A stretch of DNA of 64,000 bases from Cereibacter sphaeroides. Its GTDB lineage: Bacteria > Pseudomonadota > Alphaproteobacteria > Rhodobacterales > Rhodobacteraceae. The position numbers and the translations under genes are program-made. A model generated the notes under the pieces. That model ran no database searches and was not told where the DNA came from. It worked only from the letters and a program-made list of their open reading frames with translations. Of this stretch, positions 1 to 8,333 are shown piece by piece. Position 1 is the first letter of the stretch. Every line of letters begins with the position of its first letter. Location: NCBI GenBank assembly GCA_003243455.1, contig QFQS01000001.1, positions 620,001-684,000 on the forward strand, read 5' to 3'.

Positions 1-478
1 TCTGCACGCCGGTGTTGCCGGCCGGGAATGTAATCAGGTTCTGCGTGGCATAGAACTCGTTCATCAGGTTGATGCCATCGCCATAGTAGAACCAGGCGTT
101 CATCTGACGCGCGTTCAGGCCGAACGGAACTGCCGCGCCAAGGGCGTAGACAGGATCCTTGCCCCAGAAATAGTAGGGAACCGTATGGCAGGCCTCGACC
201 GTGCCCGACGAAACAGCTTCCGCCGCCTCAAGACCTGGCACCAATTCGCCGGCGGGAAATACCTGGATCGTAAAATTGCCCTCGGTCGCTTCCGAGACAT
301 ACTTGGCCATCGTCTCGGCCGCGCCAAAGATGGTGTCCAGCGATTTCGGGAACGACGAGGTAAGACGCCAGCTTACCTTGGGGTTCGATTGCGCAACCGC
401 CGGTGCAGCAAGCGCAGTAGCGGCGGCGGCCCCGATGCCGCCAACGGTGGCCTTGGTCAGAAACGATCGACGGTCCAT
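1..478 (-). CDS. TRAP transporter substrate-binding protein, DctP family (partial, C-terminus off window)
   Basis: Periplasmic receptor of a tripartite ATP-independent transporter; 159 N-terminal residues are visible and the rest lies beyond the left edge. The N-terminus MDRRSFLTKATVGG followed by an Ala-rich stretch ending APAVAQ is a Tat signal. The mature part (WRLTSSFPKSLDTIFGAAET, FPAGELVPGLEAAEAVSSG, PYYFWGKDP) matches the subgroup usually annotated for mannitol/chloroaromatic or 2-oxoacid ligands. The ligand cannot be read from sequence. Membrane subunits, if adjacent, would be further left. Confidence 0.88.
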   Translation of the reverse strand, partial: MDRRSFLTKATVGGIGAAAATALAAPAVAQSNPKVSWRLTSSFPKSLDTIFGAAETMAKYVSEATEGNFTIQVFPAGELVPGLEAAEAVSSGTVEACHTVPYYFWGKDPVYALGAAVPFGLNARQMNAWFYYGDGINLMNEFYATQNLITFPAGNTGVQ

Positions 479-691
479 GCATTACTCCCTATGGCTGAAC
501 GTATTTCGATGAGCCGCGCGGCGTCTCCTCCCCACGACGGCCCATTGAAACAAAGCGTTGCATGATGATCCGACTCTGTCCAGCAATTCGGACCCGACCG
601 GGCGCTGATCTACGCGACGTCAATCCGATGCTGGCTTTCTGCACTCTAAACGCGCAAGGACTGGACAAGCTGCGCCTCTCGCGGGAATAGG

Positions 692-1621
692 TTGGGCGTA
701 AGGAGAGCTACCCTGACCCAAACTTTCCGCCCCCTGGCTGCGGCCGGCTGGATGACGGGATCCATCCTGTCCTTTTCCGCAATGGCCGTCGCCGGACGCG
801 CCGTTTCGCCCGTGCTCGACACGTTCGAACTGATGACCTGGCGGTCGATCATCGGTTTTTTCCTGGTCGTGGGTGTCGGCGCGATCATGGGCAAACTGGG
901 TGAAATTCGCGCCACCCATCTTGGCGAGAACTTCGTCCGCAACATCTTTCACTTTGCCGGCCAGAACCTGTGGTTCTGGTCTCTTACGGTCATTCCGCTG
1001 GCGCAGGTCTTCGCGCTGGAATTCACATCGCCCCTGTGGGTCATCCTGATGTCGCCGCTGCTGCTGGGCGAGCGCATAACCAAGGTGCGCGCTGCCTCGG
1101 CGCTGGTCGGATTTCTGGGCATCCTGATCGTGGCACGGCCGGATATCACCCATCTTGATCTGGGGGTCGCGGCGGCGGCCGCTTCGGCCATCGGTTTCGC
1201 GGGGTCGGCGGTTTTCACCAAAAGGCTGACCCGCTACGAAAAGGTCATCTCGATCCTGTTCTGGCTGACCGTCATGCAGGCCGCGTTCGGGGCGATCGGC
1301 TCAGGCATTGATCGCGATGTGGCGTTGCCCACGTGGAACATCTTTCCCTGGCTTGTCGTTCTGGGCATTGCCGGGGTGATGGCGCACCTGTGCCTGACGA
1401 TGGCGCTGACCCTTGCCCCGGCGACCGTGGTGATACCGATGGACTTCGTTCGCCTTCCTGCAATCGCCATCGTCGGCATGCTACTTTACGGCGAGCAACT
1501 CGATCCGTTCATTTTCCTTGGCGCTTTGGTGATTTTTGCGGCTAACTGGATGAACATACGCAGCGAACGCCGGGAGAGCCTTGCGTCGCAACGTCACGAA
1601 ACGCTTACGTTGGGTCAATGA
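692..1621 (+). CDS. EamA/DMT family transporter
   Basis: Inner-membrane drug/metabolite-type exporter with about ten hydrophobic segments in two EamA repeats, 309 residues from the TTG at 692. A strong AAGGAGA at 700-706 lies inside that reading and would instead serve an in-frame CTG at 713 (302 residues beginning MTQTFRPLAAAGW), so the real start may be the rare CTG. Substrate unknown. It stands alone, divergent from the TRAP receptor, with 213 bp between them that should hold both promoters. Confidence 0.85.
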   Translation: MGVRRATLTQTFRPLAAAGWMTGSILSFSAMAVAGRAVSPVLDTFELMTWRSIIGFFLVVGVGAIMGKLGEIRATHLGENFVRNIFHFAGQNLWFWSLTVIPLAQVFALEFTSPLWVILMSPLLLGERITKVRAASALVGFLGILIVARPDITHLDLGVAAAAASAIGFAGSAVFTKRLTRYEKVISILFWLTVMQAAFGAIGSGIDRDVALPTWNIFPWLVVLGIAGVMAHLCLTMALTLAPATVVIPMDFVRLPAIAIVGMLLYGEQLDPFIFLGALVIFAANWMNIRSERRESLASQRHETLTLGQ

Positions 1622-1689
1622 TTGACCGGTATTACCTGCAAACCTACGAGCAAAAGTCGGGGAAAAACAAAAATCGATCGGGAGGGGTC

Positions 1690-2802
1690 ATGAGGAAAAC
1701 CATCTGTGCAATCGGGGTGCTGGCAGCCTCGAGCAGCGTCGCTTCGGCCGGTGCAATCGACCGCAGCTCGCAATCCACGGCTGTAATGTTCGAGCCGGGC
1801 GGCTATGTGGAACTGACCTATGGTTTCCTTTCGCCGAACGTCGAAGGACAGGAACCCGCCGCGCTCGGCGGCCAGAAATCCGGCGAGATGTACAATGACT
1901 ACCGGACGGGTTCCTTCTCGATCAAGACCGAGCTTCAGCCTGGATTTGATCTGGGCTTCATCATCGACAAACCCTACGGTGCCGATACCGCCTACCCGCT
2001 TGGCACCGGCTATATAGCAGCCGGGACGACAGCCAGCCTGGACTCGACATCCTACACCGCGCTTTTGCGCTATCGCTTCCCCTCGAATGTCAGCGTGCTG
2101 GGCGGCATCCGGTATCAGACGCTTTCGGCCGACGCCTTCATTCCCTTCCTGACCCCCAGGCCGGGCGTGACCCCGCCCTATAGCGTTGTCGGCGACGAAG
2201 ACGGCGCATTCGGTTATGTTCTTGGCGTCGCCTGGGAAAAGCCCGAGATTGCGGCTCGCGTCTCGCTGACCTACAACTCCAAGATCGACTACGACCTTGA
2301 TACGGTCGAGACTTCGGTTTTCGGCACCGTCAACTCGAAGACAGCAGTCAATACGCCGCAGTCGGTCAACCTGGAGTTCCAATCGGGGGTCGCGGCGAAC
2401 ACGCTGGTCTTCGGCTCGATCCGTTGGGTTGAATGGTCTGACTTCGTGATCGCGCCGCCATCCTACTCCAGGCTTTCCGGCGGCGTGCCGCTGGTCTACT
2501 ATAATGACGACACCTGGACCTACACGCTGGGCGTTGGCTATCAGTTCAACGAAACCTGGTCGGGCGCAATAAGCTATAGTCACGACACGTCGATCGGTGG
2601 CTACATGCTGAATCTGGGGCCGGTTGACGGCTATGACTCGATCGGTCTGGCAGTCAGCTATACCCGCGGCCAGATGAAGTTCACTGGCGCGGTGCGCTAC
2701 TATGCGCTTGGTGATACCCAAACGCAGATCGGCCCCTATACGAATACCTTCGACGGCAATGACGCCATCGGCATCGGCTTCCGCGTCGGCTATACGTTCT
2801 GA
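1690..2802 (+). CDS. Outer membrane protein, OmpP1/FadL-like
   Basis: Predicted beta-barrel of about 370 residues of the FadL/OmpP1 type, which carries hydrophobic compounds across the outer membrane. The ATG at 1690 follows GGAGGGG at 1681-1687 and starts a Sec signal peptide (MRKTICAIGVLAASSSVASA). The mature protein alternates aromatic and polar residues and ends in FRVGYTF with a terminal Phe, the usual barrel-assembly signal. A frame extension upstream to 1618 lacks signal character. The gene is monocistronic, with a hairpin terminator 23 bp after the stop. The fatty-acid substrate is inferred from the family only. Confidence 0.82.
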   Translation: MRKTICAIGVLAASSSVASAGAIDRSSQSTAVMFEPGGYVELTYGFLSPNVEGQEPAALGGQKSGEMYNDYRTGSFSIKTELQPGFDLGFIIDKPYGADTAYPLGTGYIAAGTTASLDSTSYTALLRYRFPSNVSVLGGIRYQTLSADAFIPFLTPRPGVTPPYSVVGDEDGAFGYVLGVAWEKPEIAARVSLTYNSKIDYDLDTVETSVFGTVNSKTAVNTPQSVNLEFQSGVAANTLVFGSIRWVEWSDFVIAPPSYSRLSGGVPLVYYNDDTWTYTLGVGYQFNETWSGAISYSHDTSIGGYMLNLGPVDGYDSIGLAVSYTRGQMKFTGAVRYYALGDTQTQIGPYTNTFDGNDAIGIGFRVGYTF

Positions 2803-2824
2803 TCGCCACCCAAGCCTGTGATCC

Positions 2825-2852
2825 AGCCCCGCGTTCGATAGGATGCGGGGCT
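2825..2852 (+). terminator. Intrinsic terminator after the FadL-like gene
   Basis: AGCCCCGC (2825-2832) pairs with GCGGGGCT (2845-2852) across a 12-nt loop and is followed by TTGCGTTT. It lies upstream of the next gene's preferred start at 2912 and supports the later start of that gene. Confidence 0.75.
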
Positions 2853-2911
2853 TTGCGTTTCATCATGTTCCGGGTGGCAAATGCCTTGGCCAATCGCCTA
2901 TCACGGCAGGC

Positions 2912-3823
2912 ATGAGACAACCCCGCAGCATACCTCCACGCGCCTGGTTTGAACTATTTCTGATCGCGGTCATCTGGGGCGCCTCGTTCCTGTCGATCCG
3001 TGTGGCGCTGGACGAGATGGGCGTCTTCACCATCGTGGCGCTGCGTGTTCTTGGCGGTGGCGCAATTCTGTGGGCCTATGTGCTGGCGCGTGGTCTGAAC
3101 GTTCCGCGCGACGGGCGCATCTGGTTCGCCTTTCTGGTCATGGGCATCCTGAACAACGTGCTGCCCTTCAGCCTGATCGCCTGGGGGCAGTTGACGATCC
3201 CAAGCGGCACCACCGCTATCCTGAACGCCGCGACGGCACTCTTTGGTGTGCTGCTCGCTGCCGTCGCATTGCCTGATGAGGGGCTTACCTCCCGCAAGCT
3301 GACCGGCGTCGTGCTGGGTCTGGCCGGAGTCGCGGTGGTGATGGGGCAGGATGCGCTGTCGGCGCTGGACCTGACCTCGGTCTCGCAATTGGCGCTGCTG
3401 GCGGCCGCCTTGTCCTATGCGCTGGCTGCCGTCTGGGCGCGCAAGCGTCTGTCCGGCCTGCCACCACAGGTGGCTGCGGCCGGAATGCTCACGACCTCGA
3501 CGCTGATCATGCTGCCCATCGCGCTGGCCGTCGATGGGCAGCCCGACGCGCAGCATTCGGTCGCCGTCTGGGCCGCCATCGGCTATCTTGCGATATTCTC
3601 CACCGCCATCGCCTATCTGCTTTTCTACCGTGTTCTGGCCATGGCGGGCGCAGGAAACGTCAGCCTCTGCACCCTGATGGCGACACCCTTTGCCATTCTG
3701 CTCGGCGCGCTGGTGCTGGACGAGGCTTTGCCAAGCCATGCCTATGCGGGCTTTGCCCTGATCGCCGCCGGTCTGCTGGTCATCGACGGACGGCTGCTGC
3801 CACGGCGGAAAGAAGCCGCGTGA
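2912..3823 (+). CDS. EamA/DMT family transporter
   Basis: Second EamA exporter of the window, 303 residues from ATG 2912 (MRQPRSIPPRAWFELFLIA). The frame is open back to 2843, but that extension runs through the terminator hairpin of the preceding gene and is not hydrophobic, so 2912 is preferred; the ribosome binding site is weak. The domain core IWGASFLSIRVALDEMG and the duplicated C-terminal EamA half (GFALIAAGLLVIDGRLLPRR) are clear. Substrate unknown. Confidence 0.87.
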   Translation: MRQPRSIPPRAWFELFLIAVIWGASFLSIRVALDEMGVFTIVALRVLGGGAILWAYVLARGLNVPRDGRIWFAFLVMGILNNVLPFSLIAWGQLTIPSGTTAILNAATALFGVLLAAVALPDEGLTSRKLTGVVLGLAGVAVVMGQDALSALDLTSVSQLALLAAALSYALAAVWARKRLSGLPPQVAAAGMLTTSTLIMLPIALAVDGQPDAQHSVAVWAAIGYLAIFSTAIAYLLFYRVLAMAGAGNVSLCTLMATPFAILLGALVLDEALPSHAYAGFALIAAGLLVIDGRLLPRRKEAA

Positions 3824-3874
3824 TCTCTGTCCCCACCGATGCTAACAAGCCCGCAAAGAACGGGGATTTGCGGC

Positions 3875-4738
3875 ATGATCTATGATACGGCAGCAAAGTG
3901 GCGCGCGGCATCGGCCAAACGCGTGCTGCTGTTCGGCATGTCGGGTCTGGGCAAGACCTACCTCGCCAACCTGTTGCGCGATCAGGATCGCTGGTTCCAC
4001 TACTCGATCGATTACCGCATCGGCACCCGCTACATGGGCGAATTCATCGCCGACAACTTCAAGCGGGAGGCGATGAAGGTTCCGCTCCTGCGTGAGCTGC
4101 TGATGACAGACAGCGTCTACATCGCCTCGAACATCACCTTCGACAACCTGGCCCCGCTTTCGACCTATCTCGGCAAACCCGGGGATCCGGCCAAGGGCGG
4201 CGTGCCATTTGCCGAATACCTGCGCCGCCAGGCCCAGCACCGCGAGGCCGAGATCGCCGCACTGCTTGACACGCCGCGTTTCATCGAGCGCGCGCAGGAC
4301 TTGTATGGCTATGACAATTTCATCTGCGACAGCGGCGGCTCGATCTGCGAGGTGGTCGATCCCGACGACCCGGATGATCCTGTGATGAGGACGTTGTCGC
4401 AAAACATGCTGATGGTCTGGCTGAAAGGTTCCGAGGCGCATCGGGCCGAACTGATCCGTCGCTTTGATCGCGCGCCCAAGCCGATATATTACCAGCCCGA
4501 GTTTCTGGCCGAAGTCTGGGCCGATTACTTGGAACAGAACGAAGTGACCGAGGCGCAGGTCAACCCCGACGCCTTCCTGCGCTTTGCCTATGCCCGACTG
4601 CTGGACCACCGCCAGCCGCGCTATTCGGCGATGGCCCGCTGGGGCATCACCGTCACCGCCGAAGAAGCGGCAGAGGTGAAGGACGCCGCAGGTTTCACCG
4701 ACCTGATCGCCCGCGCGATCGACCGCAAGGCAGCCTGA
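3875..4738 (+). CDS. P-loop NTPase/kinase-like protein of unknown role
   Basis: Cytoplasmic 287-residue protein with a Walker A GMSGLGKT at residues 22-29, directly after a short basic N-terminal helix, as in small-molecule kinases and ATPases. Conserved-looking DSGGSICEVVDPDDPDDP (about 166-183) could hold metal-binding acidic residues. No other domain is recognised. ATG 3875 is chosen over the upstream ORF start at 3839, with a weak GGGGAT upstream. It sits 116 bp ahead of metA on the same strand; a connection to methionine metabolism is only guilt by proximity. Confidence 0.7.
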   Translation: MIYDTAAKWRAASAKRVLLFGMSGLGKTYLANLLRDQDRWFHYSIDYRIGTRYMGEFIADNFKREAMKVPLLRELLMTDSVYIASNITFDNLAPLSTYLGKPGDPAKGGVPFAEYLRRQAQHREAEIAALLDTPRFIERAQDLYGYDNFICDSGGSICEVVDPDDPDDPVMRTLSQNMLMVWLKGSEAHRAELIRRFDRAPKPIYYQPEFLAEVWADYLEQNEVTEAQVNPDAFLRFAYARLLDHRQPRYSAMARWGITVTAEEAAEVKDAAGFTDLIARAIDRKAA

Positions 4739-4854
4739 CGCTCAGCCCTCGTCAAAACAAACGCCTCGGGCGCACAAGCCCCCTGCAAGCGCGCCGCTTG
4801 ATGTTGGCCGGGAAAGGCTCTACCTCCCTTTCCTCTGGAAATCACAGGTTCATC

Positions 4855-5772
4855 ATGCCCATCACCCTGCCCGCCACCCTTCCCGCCTTCGACGTTCTGC
4901 GGAACGAAGGCGTGATGGTGATGTCGCCCGAACGGGCGGCGCGGCAGGACATTCGCCCGCTGCGGATCGGCCTTCTGAACCTGATGCCAAAAAAGATTCA
5001 GACCGAGAACCAGTTCGCCCGGTTGATCGGCGCGACGCCGTTGCAGATCAACCTGCAGCTGATCCGCATGTCCGAGCATCAGACCAAAAATACCGCCGCC
5101 GAACACATGGCGGCCTTCTATCGCCCGTTCCAGGAGGTGAAGGCCGAGAAATTCGACGGCCTGATCATCACCGGCGCGCCCATCGAACATCTGGCCTTCG
5201 AAGACGTCACCTATTGGGATGAACTGAAAGAAGTCATGGACTGGACCCAGACCAACGTCCATTCCACCTTCGGCGTCTGCTGGGGCGGCATGGCCATGGC
5301 CTATCACTTCCACGGCGTGCCGAAGCATATGCTACCCGCCAAGGCCTTCGGTTGCTTCCGTCACACCAACCTTGCGCCGACCTCGCCCTATCTGCGCGGC
5401 TTCTCGGATGATTTCGTGATCCCCGTCAGCCGCTGGACCGAAACCCGTCAGGCGGATCTGGACAAGGTGCCGGCGCTGCGAACGCTGCTTGGCTCGGACC
5501 AGTCCGGCCCCTGCATGATCGAAGATCCGAGCCATCGTGCGGTCTACATCATCAACCACTTCGAATACGACAGCGATACGCTGAAGCAGGAATACGACCG
5601 CGACGTAGCGAACGGCACGCCCATCAACGTGCCCGCGAACTACTATCCCGATGACGATCCCGCGAGGCCGCCGCTGAACCGCTGGAGAAGCCACGCGCAT
5701 CTTCTATATGGCAACTGGATAAACGAGATTTACCAGTCAACGCCCTATCACCTAGCCGAAATTGGTTCTTAG
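4855..5772 (+). CDS. metA: Homoserine O-acyltransferase MetA (probably acetyl-specific)
   Basis: Acylates homoserine in the first committed step of methionine synthesis; 305 residues against 309 in E. coli. The catalytic Cys is in FGVCWGGMAMA and a glutamine-amidotransferase-like fold is expected. The specificity motif reads GAPIEHLAFEDV. In characterised family members Glu at this position favours acetyl-CoA, while Gly as in E. coli favours succinyl-CoA, so this is probably a homoserine O-acetyltransferase despite the metA name. Its 3' end overlaps the TTG start of the next gene by 11 bp, implying co-transcription. Confidence 0.93.
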   Translation: MPITLPATLPAFDVLRNEGVMVMSPERAARQDIRPLRIGLLNLMPKKIQTENQFARLIGATPLQINLQLIRMSEHQTKNTAAEHMAAFYRPFQEVKAEKFDGLIITGAPIEHLAFEDVTYWDELKEVMDWTQTNVHSTFGVCWGGMAMAYHFHGVPKHMLPAKAFGCFRHTNLAPTSPYLRGFSDDFVIPVSRWTETRQADLDKVPALRTLLGSDQSGPCMIEDPSHRAVYIINHFEYDSDTLKQEYDRDVANGTPINVPANYYPDDDPARPPLNRWRSHAHLLYGNWINEIYQSTPYHLAEIGS

Positions 5773-6709
5773 CTTCGCCCTTGCCGTCGCCGCGATAGGC
5801 GTTTGCGTTGCCGTGAACCGGCGCGCAGCCGCCCGCGAGGCGGCGGCAGAGGCGGACTATCCTCCCACCGGGCAAATCATCACGGTCGGCGGCAAACGCG
5901 TCCACGCCGAGGTTTTCGGCAGAGGCCCCGATCTGGTCCTGATCCACGGGGCCAGCGGCAATACCCGCGACTGGACCTTTGATATCGTGGCCCGGCTTCA
6001 GGACCGCTTCCGCGTCATCGTCTTCGACCGGCCAGGACTGGGTTGGTCCGACGATCTTGGTCTCGCTGGCCTGAGCCCCATCGTGCAGGCCGAGGTTCTG
6101 CGCACCGCCGCAGCCGAACTGGGCGCCAGCAAACCCATCGTCCTTGGCCACAGCTATGGCGGCGCGGTCGCCATGGCCTGGGCGCTCAGCGCACCGAACG
6201 CCGCTGCCGCGCTGGTGCTGGCCGCAGGCGCCACGATGCCATGGCACGGCGGCCTTGGCCCCTGGTATGCCATCACCTCCAGCCGCATTGGCGGGGCAAC
6301 CGTAATCCCGCTGATCACCGCGCTTGCCCCGCTCCGCAGTGTCGAGACGGCCATCGAAAGCATCTTCACCCCCGACCCTGTGCCCTCCGGCTACGGTCAC
6401 TACGTCGGCGCCGCGCTCACGCTCCGCCGCCGCTCGATGCGCACAAACGCCCGTCAGGTCGATGCGCTGAAGCCCTGGATCATCTGGATGGCGCAAGGTT
6501 ATCCCGGCCTGAACCTGCCCGTCGAAATCCTGCACGGCACCAAGGACAGCATCGTGCCTCACCTTGTCCATGCCGAGCCGCTGTCGCGACTTCTCCCCGA
6601 CGCCAATCTCACTCTGCTGCCCGGTGCGGGCCACATGCCCCATCACAGCCGCCAGCCCGAACTGATCGCCGCCATCGACCGCGCCGCTGTCCGCGCCGGA
6701 TTGCGCTGA
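5762..6709 (+). CDS. Alpha/beta hydrolase, membrane-anchored
   Basis: Alpha/beta-fold hydrolase of 315 residues. The oxyanion region is VLIHGASGNTRDW, the nucleophile elbow GHSYGG carries the Ser, and the catalytic His lies in GAGHMPHHSRQPE. An N-terminal hydrophobic segment (VLSFALAVAAIGVCVAV) suggests anchoring in the inner membrane. The TTG start overlaps the metA stop; an in-frame TAG at 5753-5755 excludes any longer form. Substrate not predictable. Confidence 0.82.
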   Translation: MVLSFALAVAAIGVCVAVNRRAAAREAAAEADYPPTGQIITVGGKRVHAEVFGRGPDLVLIHGASGNTRDWTFDIVARLQDRFRVIVFDRPGLGWSDDLGLAGLSPIVQAEVLRTAAAELGASKPIVLGHSYGGAVAMAWALSAPNAAAALVLAAGATMPWHGGLGPWYAITSSRIGGATVIPLITALAPLRSVETAIESIFTPDPVPSGYGHYVGAALTLRRRSMRTNARQVDALKPWIIWMAQGYPGLNLPVEILHGTKDSIVPHLVHAEPLSRLLPDANLTLLPGAGHMPHHSRQPELIAAIDRAAVRAGLR

Positions 6710-6751
6710 CGTCCCCTTTCGCCATACTGCCCGAAAACCGGGAGACCTGCC

Positions 6752-7621
6752 ATGAAACTGCCCTTCGACGGCGCCATCAGCGACTACTACAAGAAAGGCG
6801 CGCCCGACCACATCCGGCGCGCCATCAAGGATGCCGGCAAGGACGACATGCTGTCGAAATCCTATCCCTATCGGGAAGAGATGCCGAAGAAAGACTACGA
6901 AAAGCGGATGGAAGAGCTGCAGATCCAGCTCGCCCGGATGCAGGCCGACATGCGCGCCACGGGGAAAAAGCTCGTGGTCATCTTCGAAGGCCGCGATGCG
7001 GCGGGCAAGGGTGGCACGATCAAGGTCGTCAGCGAAAACCTGAACCCCCGCTACGCCACCGTCGTCGCCCTGTCGAAACCGACCGAGCGCGAGGCGCAGC
7101 AATGGTATTTCCAGCGCTATGTCGATTGGCTGCCCGCGGCGGGTGAGATCATCCTGTTCGACCGCAGCTGGTACAACCGGGGCATCGTCGAGCAGGTCTT
7201 CGGCTTTTGCTCGCCCCAGCAACGCGAGCATTTCTTTCACCAACTGCCCTTCGTCGAAGGTCTGGTCGTCGATGAGGATATCGTTTTCCTCAAGATCTGG
7301 CTCAGCGTCGGCCGCGCCGAACAGCTCAAACGGATGCTGGACCGCGAAGGCGATCTGCTGAAACAATGGAAGCTCAGCCAGATCGATGTGGACGGGCTGA
7401 AGAAATGGGATGACTACACCAGCGCAATCCGCGAAACCCTGACCCGCAGCAACCTGCCCCGCTGCCCCTGGACCGTGATCCGGTCGGACGACAAACCCCG
7501 CGCGCGGATCGCCGCGATCCAGTCGATCCTTTGCGCCATGGACTACAAGGGCAAGGACAAGGATGTGATCGGCTTCCCCGATCCGCTGGTCTGCGGTGGG
7601 CTAGACCTTCTGGATGAGTAA
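6752..7621 (+). CDS. ppk2: Polyphosphate kinase 2 (PPK2)
   Basis: Transfers phosphate between polyphosphate and nucleotides. The 289-residue protein has the PPK2 Walker A FEGRDAAGKGGTIK (about 79-92), Walker B and lid residues in LFDRSWYNRGIVEQVFGF, and WKLSQIDVDGLKKWDDYT. One PPK2 domain of this length fits the class I type using nucleoside diphosphates. It starts 42 bp after the hydrolase, and its last 8 bp overlap the TetR start, so the regulator is probably translationally coupled. Confidence 0.93.
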   Translation: MKLPFDGAISDYYKKGAPDHIRRAIKDAGKDDMLSKSYPYREEMPKKDYEKRMEELQIQLARMQADMRATGKKLVVIFEGRDAAGKGGTIKVVSENLNPRYATVVALSKPTEREAQQWYFQRYVDWLPAAGEIILFDRSWYNRGIVEQVFGFCSPQQREHFFHQLPFVEGLVVDEDIVFLKIWLSVGRAEQLKRMLDREGDLLKQWKLSQIDVDGLKKWDDYTSAIRETLTRSNLPRCPWTVIRSDDKPRARIAAIQSILCAMDYKGKDKDVIGFPDPLVCGGLDLLDE

Positions 7622-8231
7622 ACGCGGCTACCACCACGGCAATCTGCGCCAGGCGCTGGTCGAGGCGGCTCTGGCGCTGATCGAGGAGAAAGGCCCGCAA
7701 GGCTTCACCCTGTCCGAGGCTGCCAAGGCCGCCGACGTGACGCCTGCCGCCGTATACCGCCATTTTGCGGGCCGGGACGAACTGATCGCCGAGGTGGCGC
7801 GCCAAGGCTACGAAATTTTCGCGGCGCTGATGGACTACGCCTATAACAACGGCCAGCCCTCGGCGCTGGCGGCTTTCGAGGCGACGGGGCGCGCCTACCT
7901 TGCCTTCGCGCGAAAATACCCCGGCCATTATCAGGCGATGTTCGAAAGCGGCATCTCGGTCAACTCAAACCCCGACCTCGCCAGCGTTGCCAACAAGGCG
8001 AGCGCGGTGCTGGAAAAGGCCGCCGGCGCGCTTTCGGCTCATATCCCGCCCGAGAAGCGCCCGCCGCCCTCGATGTTCAGCGCCCATATCTGGGCCCTGA
8101 GCCATGGCGTCGTCGAACTTTTCACCCGCGGCGCCCCCGGTGCCCGCAGCCCCTTCCCGCCCGAGGATCTTCTGGAGGCCGGCATCGGAATCTACCTGCG
8201 CGGCCTCGGGCTGTTGCCGCCGGACCGCTAG
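7614..8231 (+). CDS. TetR/AcrR family transcriptional regulator
   Basis: DNA-binding regulator of 205 residues. The N-terminal helix-turn-helix is FTLSEAAKAADVTPAAVYRH (about 31-50); the C-terminal ligand domain is all-helical and of the TetR_C_33-like type. ATG 7614 lies inside the last codons of ppk2 (ATGAGTAA overlap). Effector and target genes are unknown; the ppk2 run is the obvious candidate. Confidence 0.9.
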   Translation: MSKRGYHHGNLRQALVEAALALIEEKGPQGFTLSEAAKAADVTPAAVYRHFAGRDELIAEVARQGYEIFAALMDYAYNNGQPSALAAFEATGRAYLAFARKYPGHYQAMFESGISVNSNPDLASVANKASAVLEKAAGALSAHIPPEKRPPPSMFSAHIWALSHGVVELFTRGAPGARSPFPPEDLLEAGIGIYLRGLGLLPPDR

Positions 8232-8295
8232 CTTCTTCTTTGCAAAAAATACCCCCGCCGGAGGCAACCCCGAGGACACGCGGCAGCGCGCCCGA

Positions 8296-8323
8296 GACAA
8301 AAGGTGCGCGCGCGACAGCGCGC
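8296..8323 (-). terminator. Putative intrinsic terminator of the ABC importer operon
   Basis: On the minus strand GCGCGC (8318-8323) pairs with GCGCGC (8308-8313) across a GACA/TGTC loop, followed by ACCTTTTG. It lies 11 bp beyond the stop of the ATPase gene at 8334. Confidence 0.55.
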
Positions 8324-8333
8324 TCCGATCAGC

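Noticed and set aside
4739..4854. SAM riboswitch upstream of metA
   Set aside because: I looked for the SAM-II consensus and its pseudoknot; only a simple CAAGCG/CGCTTG hairpin is present and the conserved loop bases are missing.
5624..7366. 580-codon minus-strand frame opposite metA, hydrolase and ppk2
   Set aside because: Shadow of three real genes; no domain or ribosome binding site supports it.
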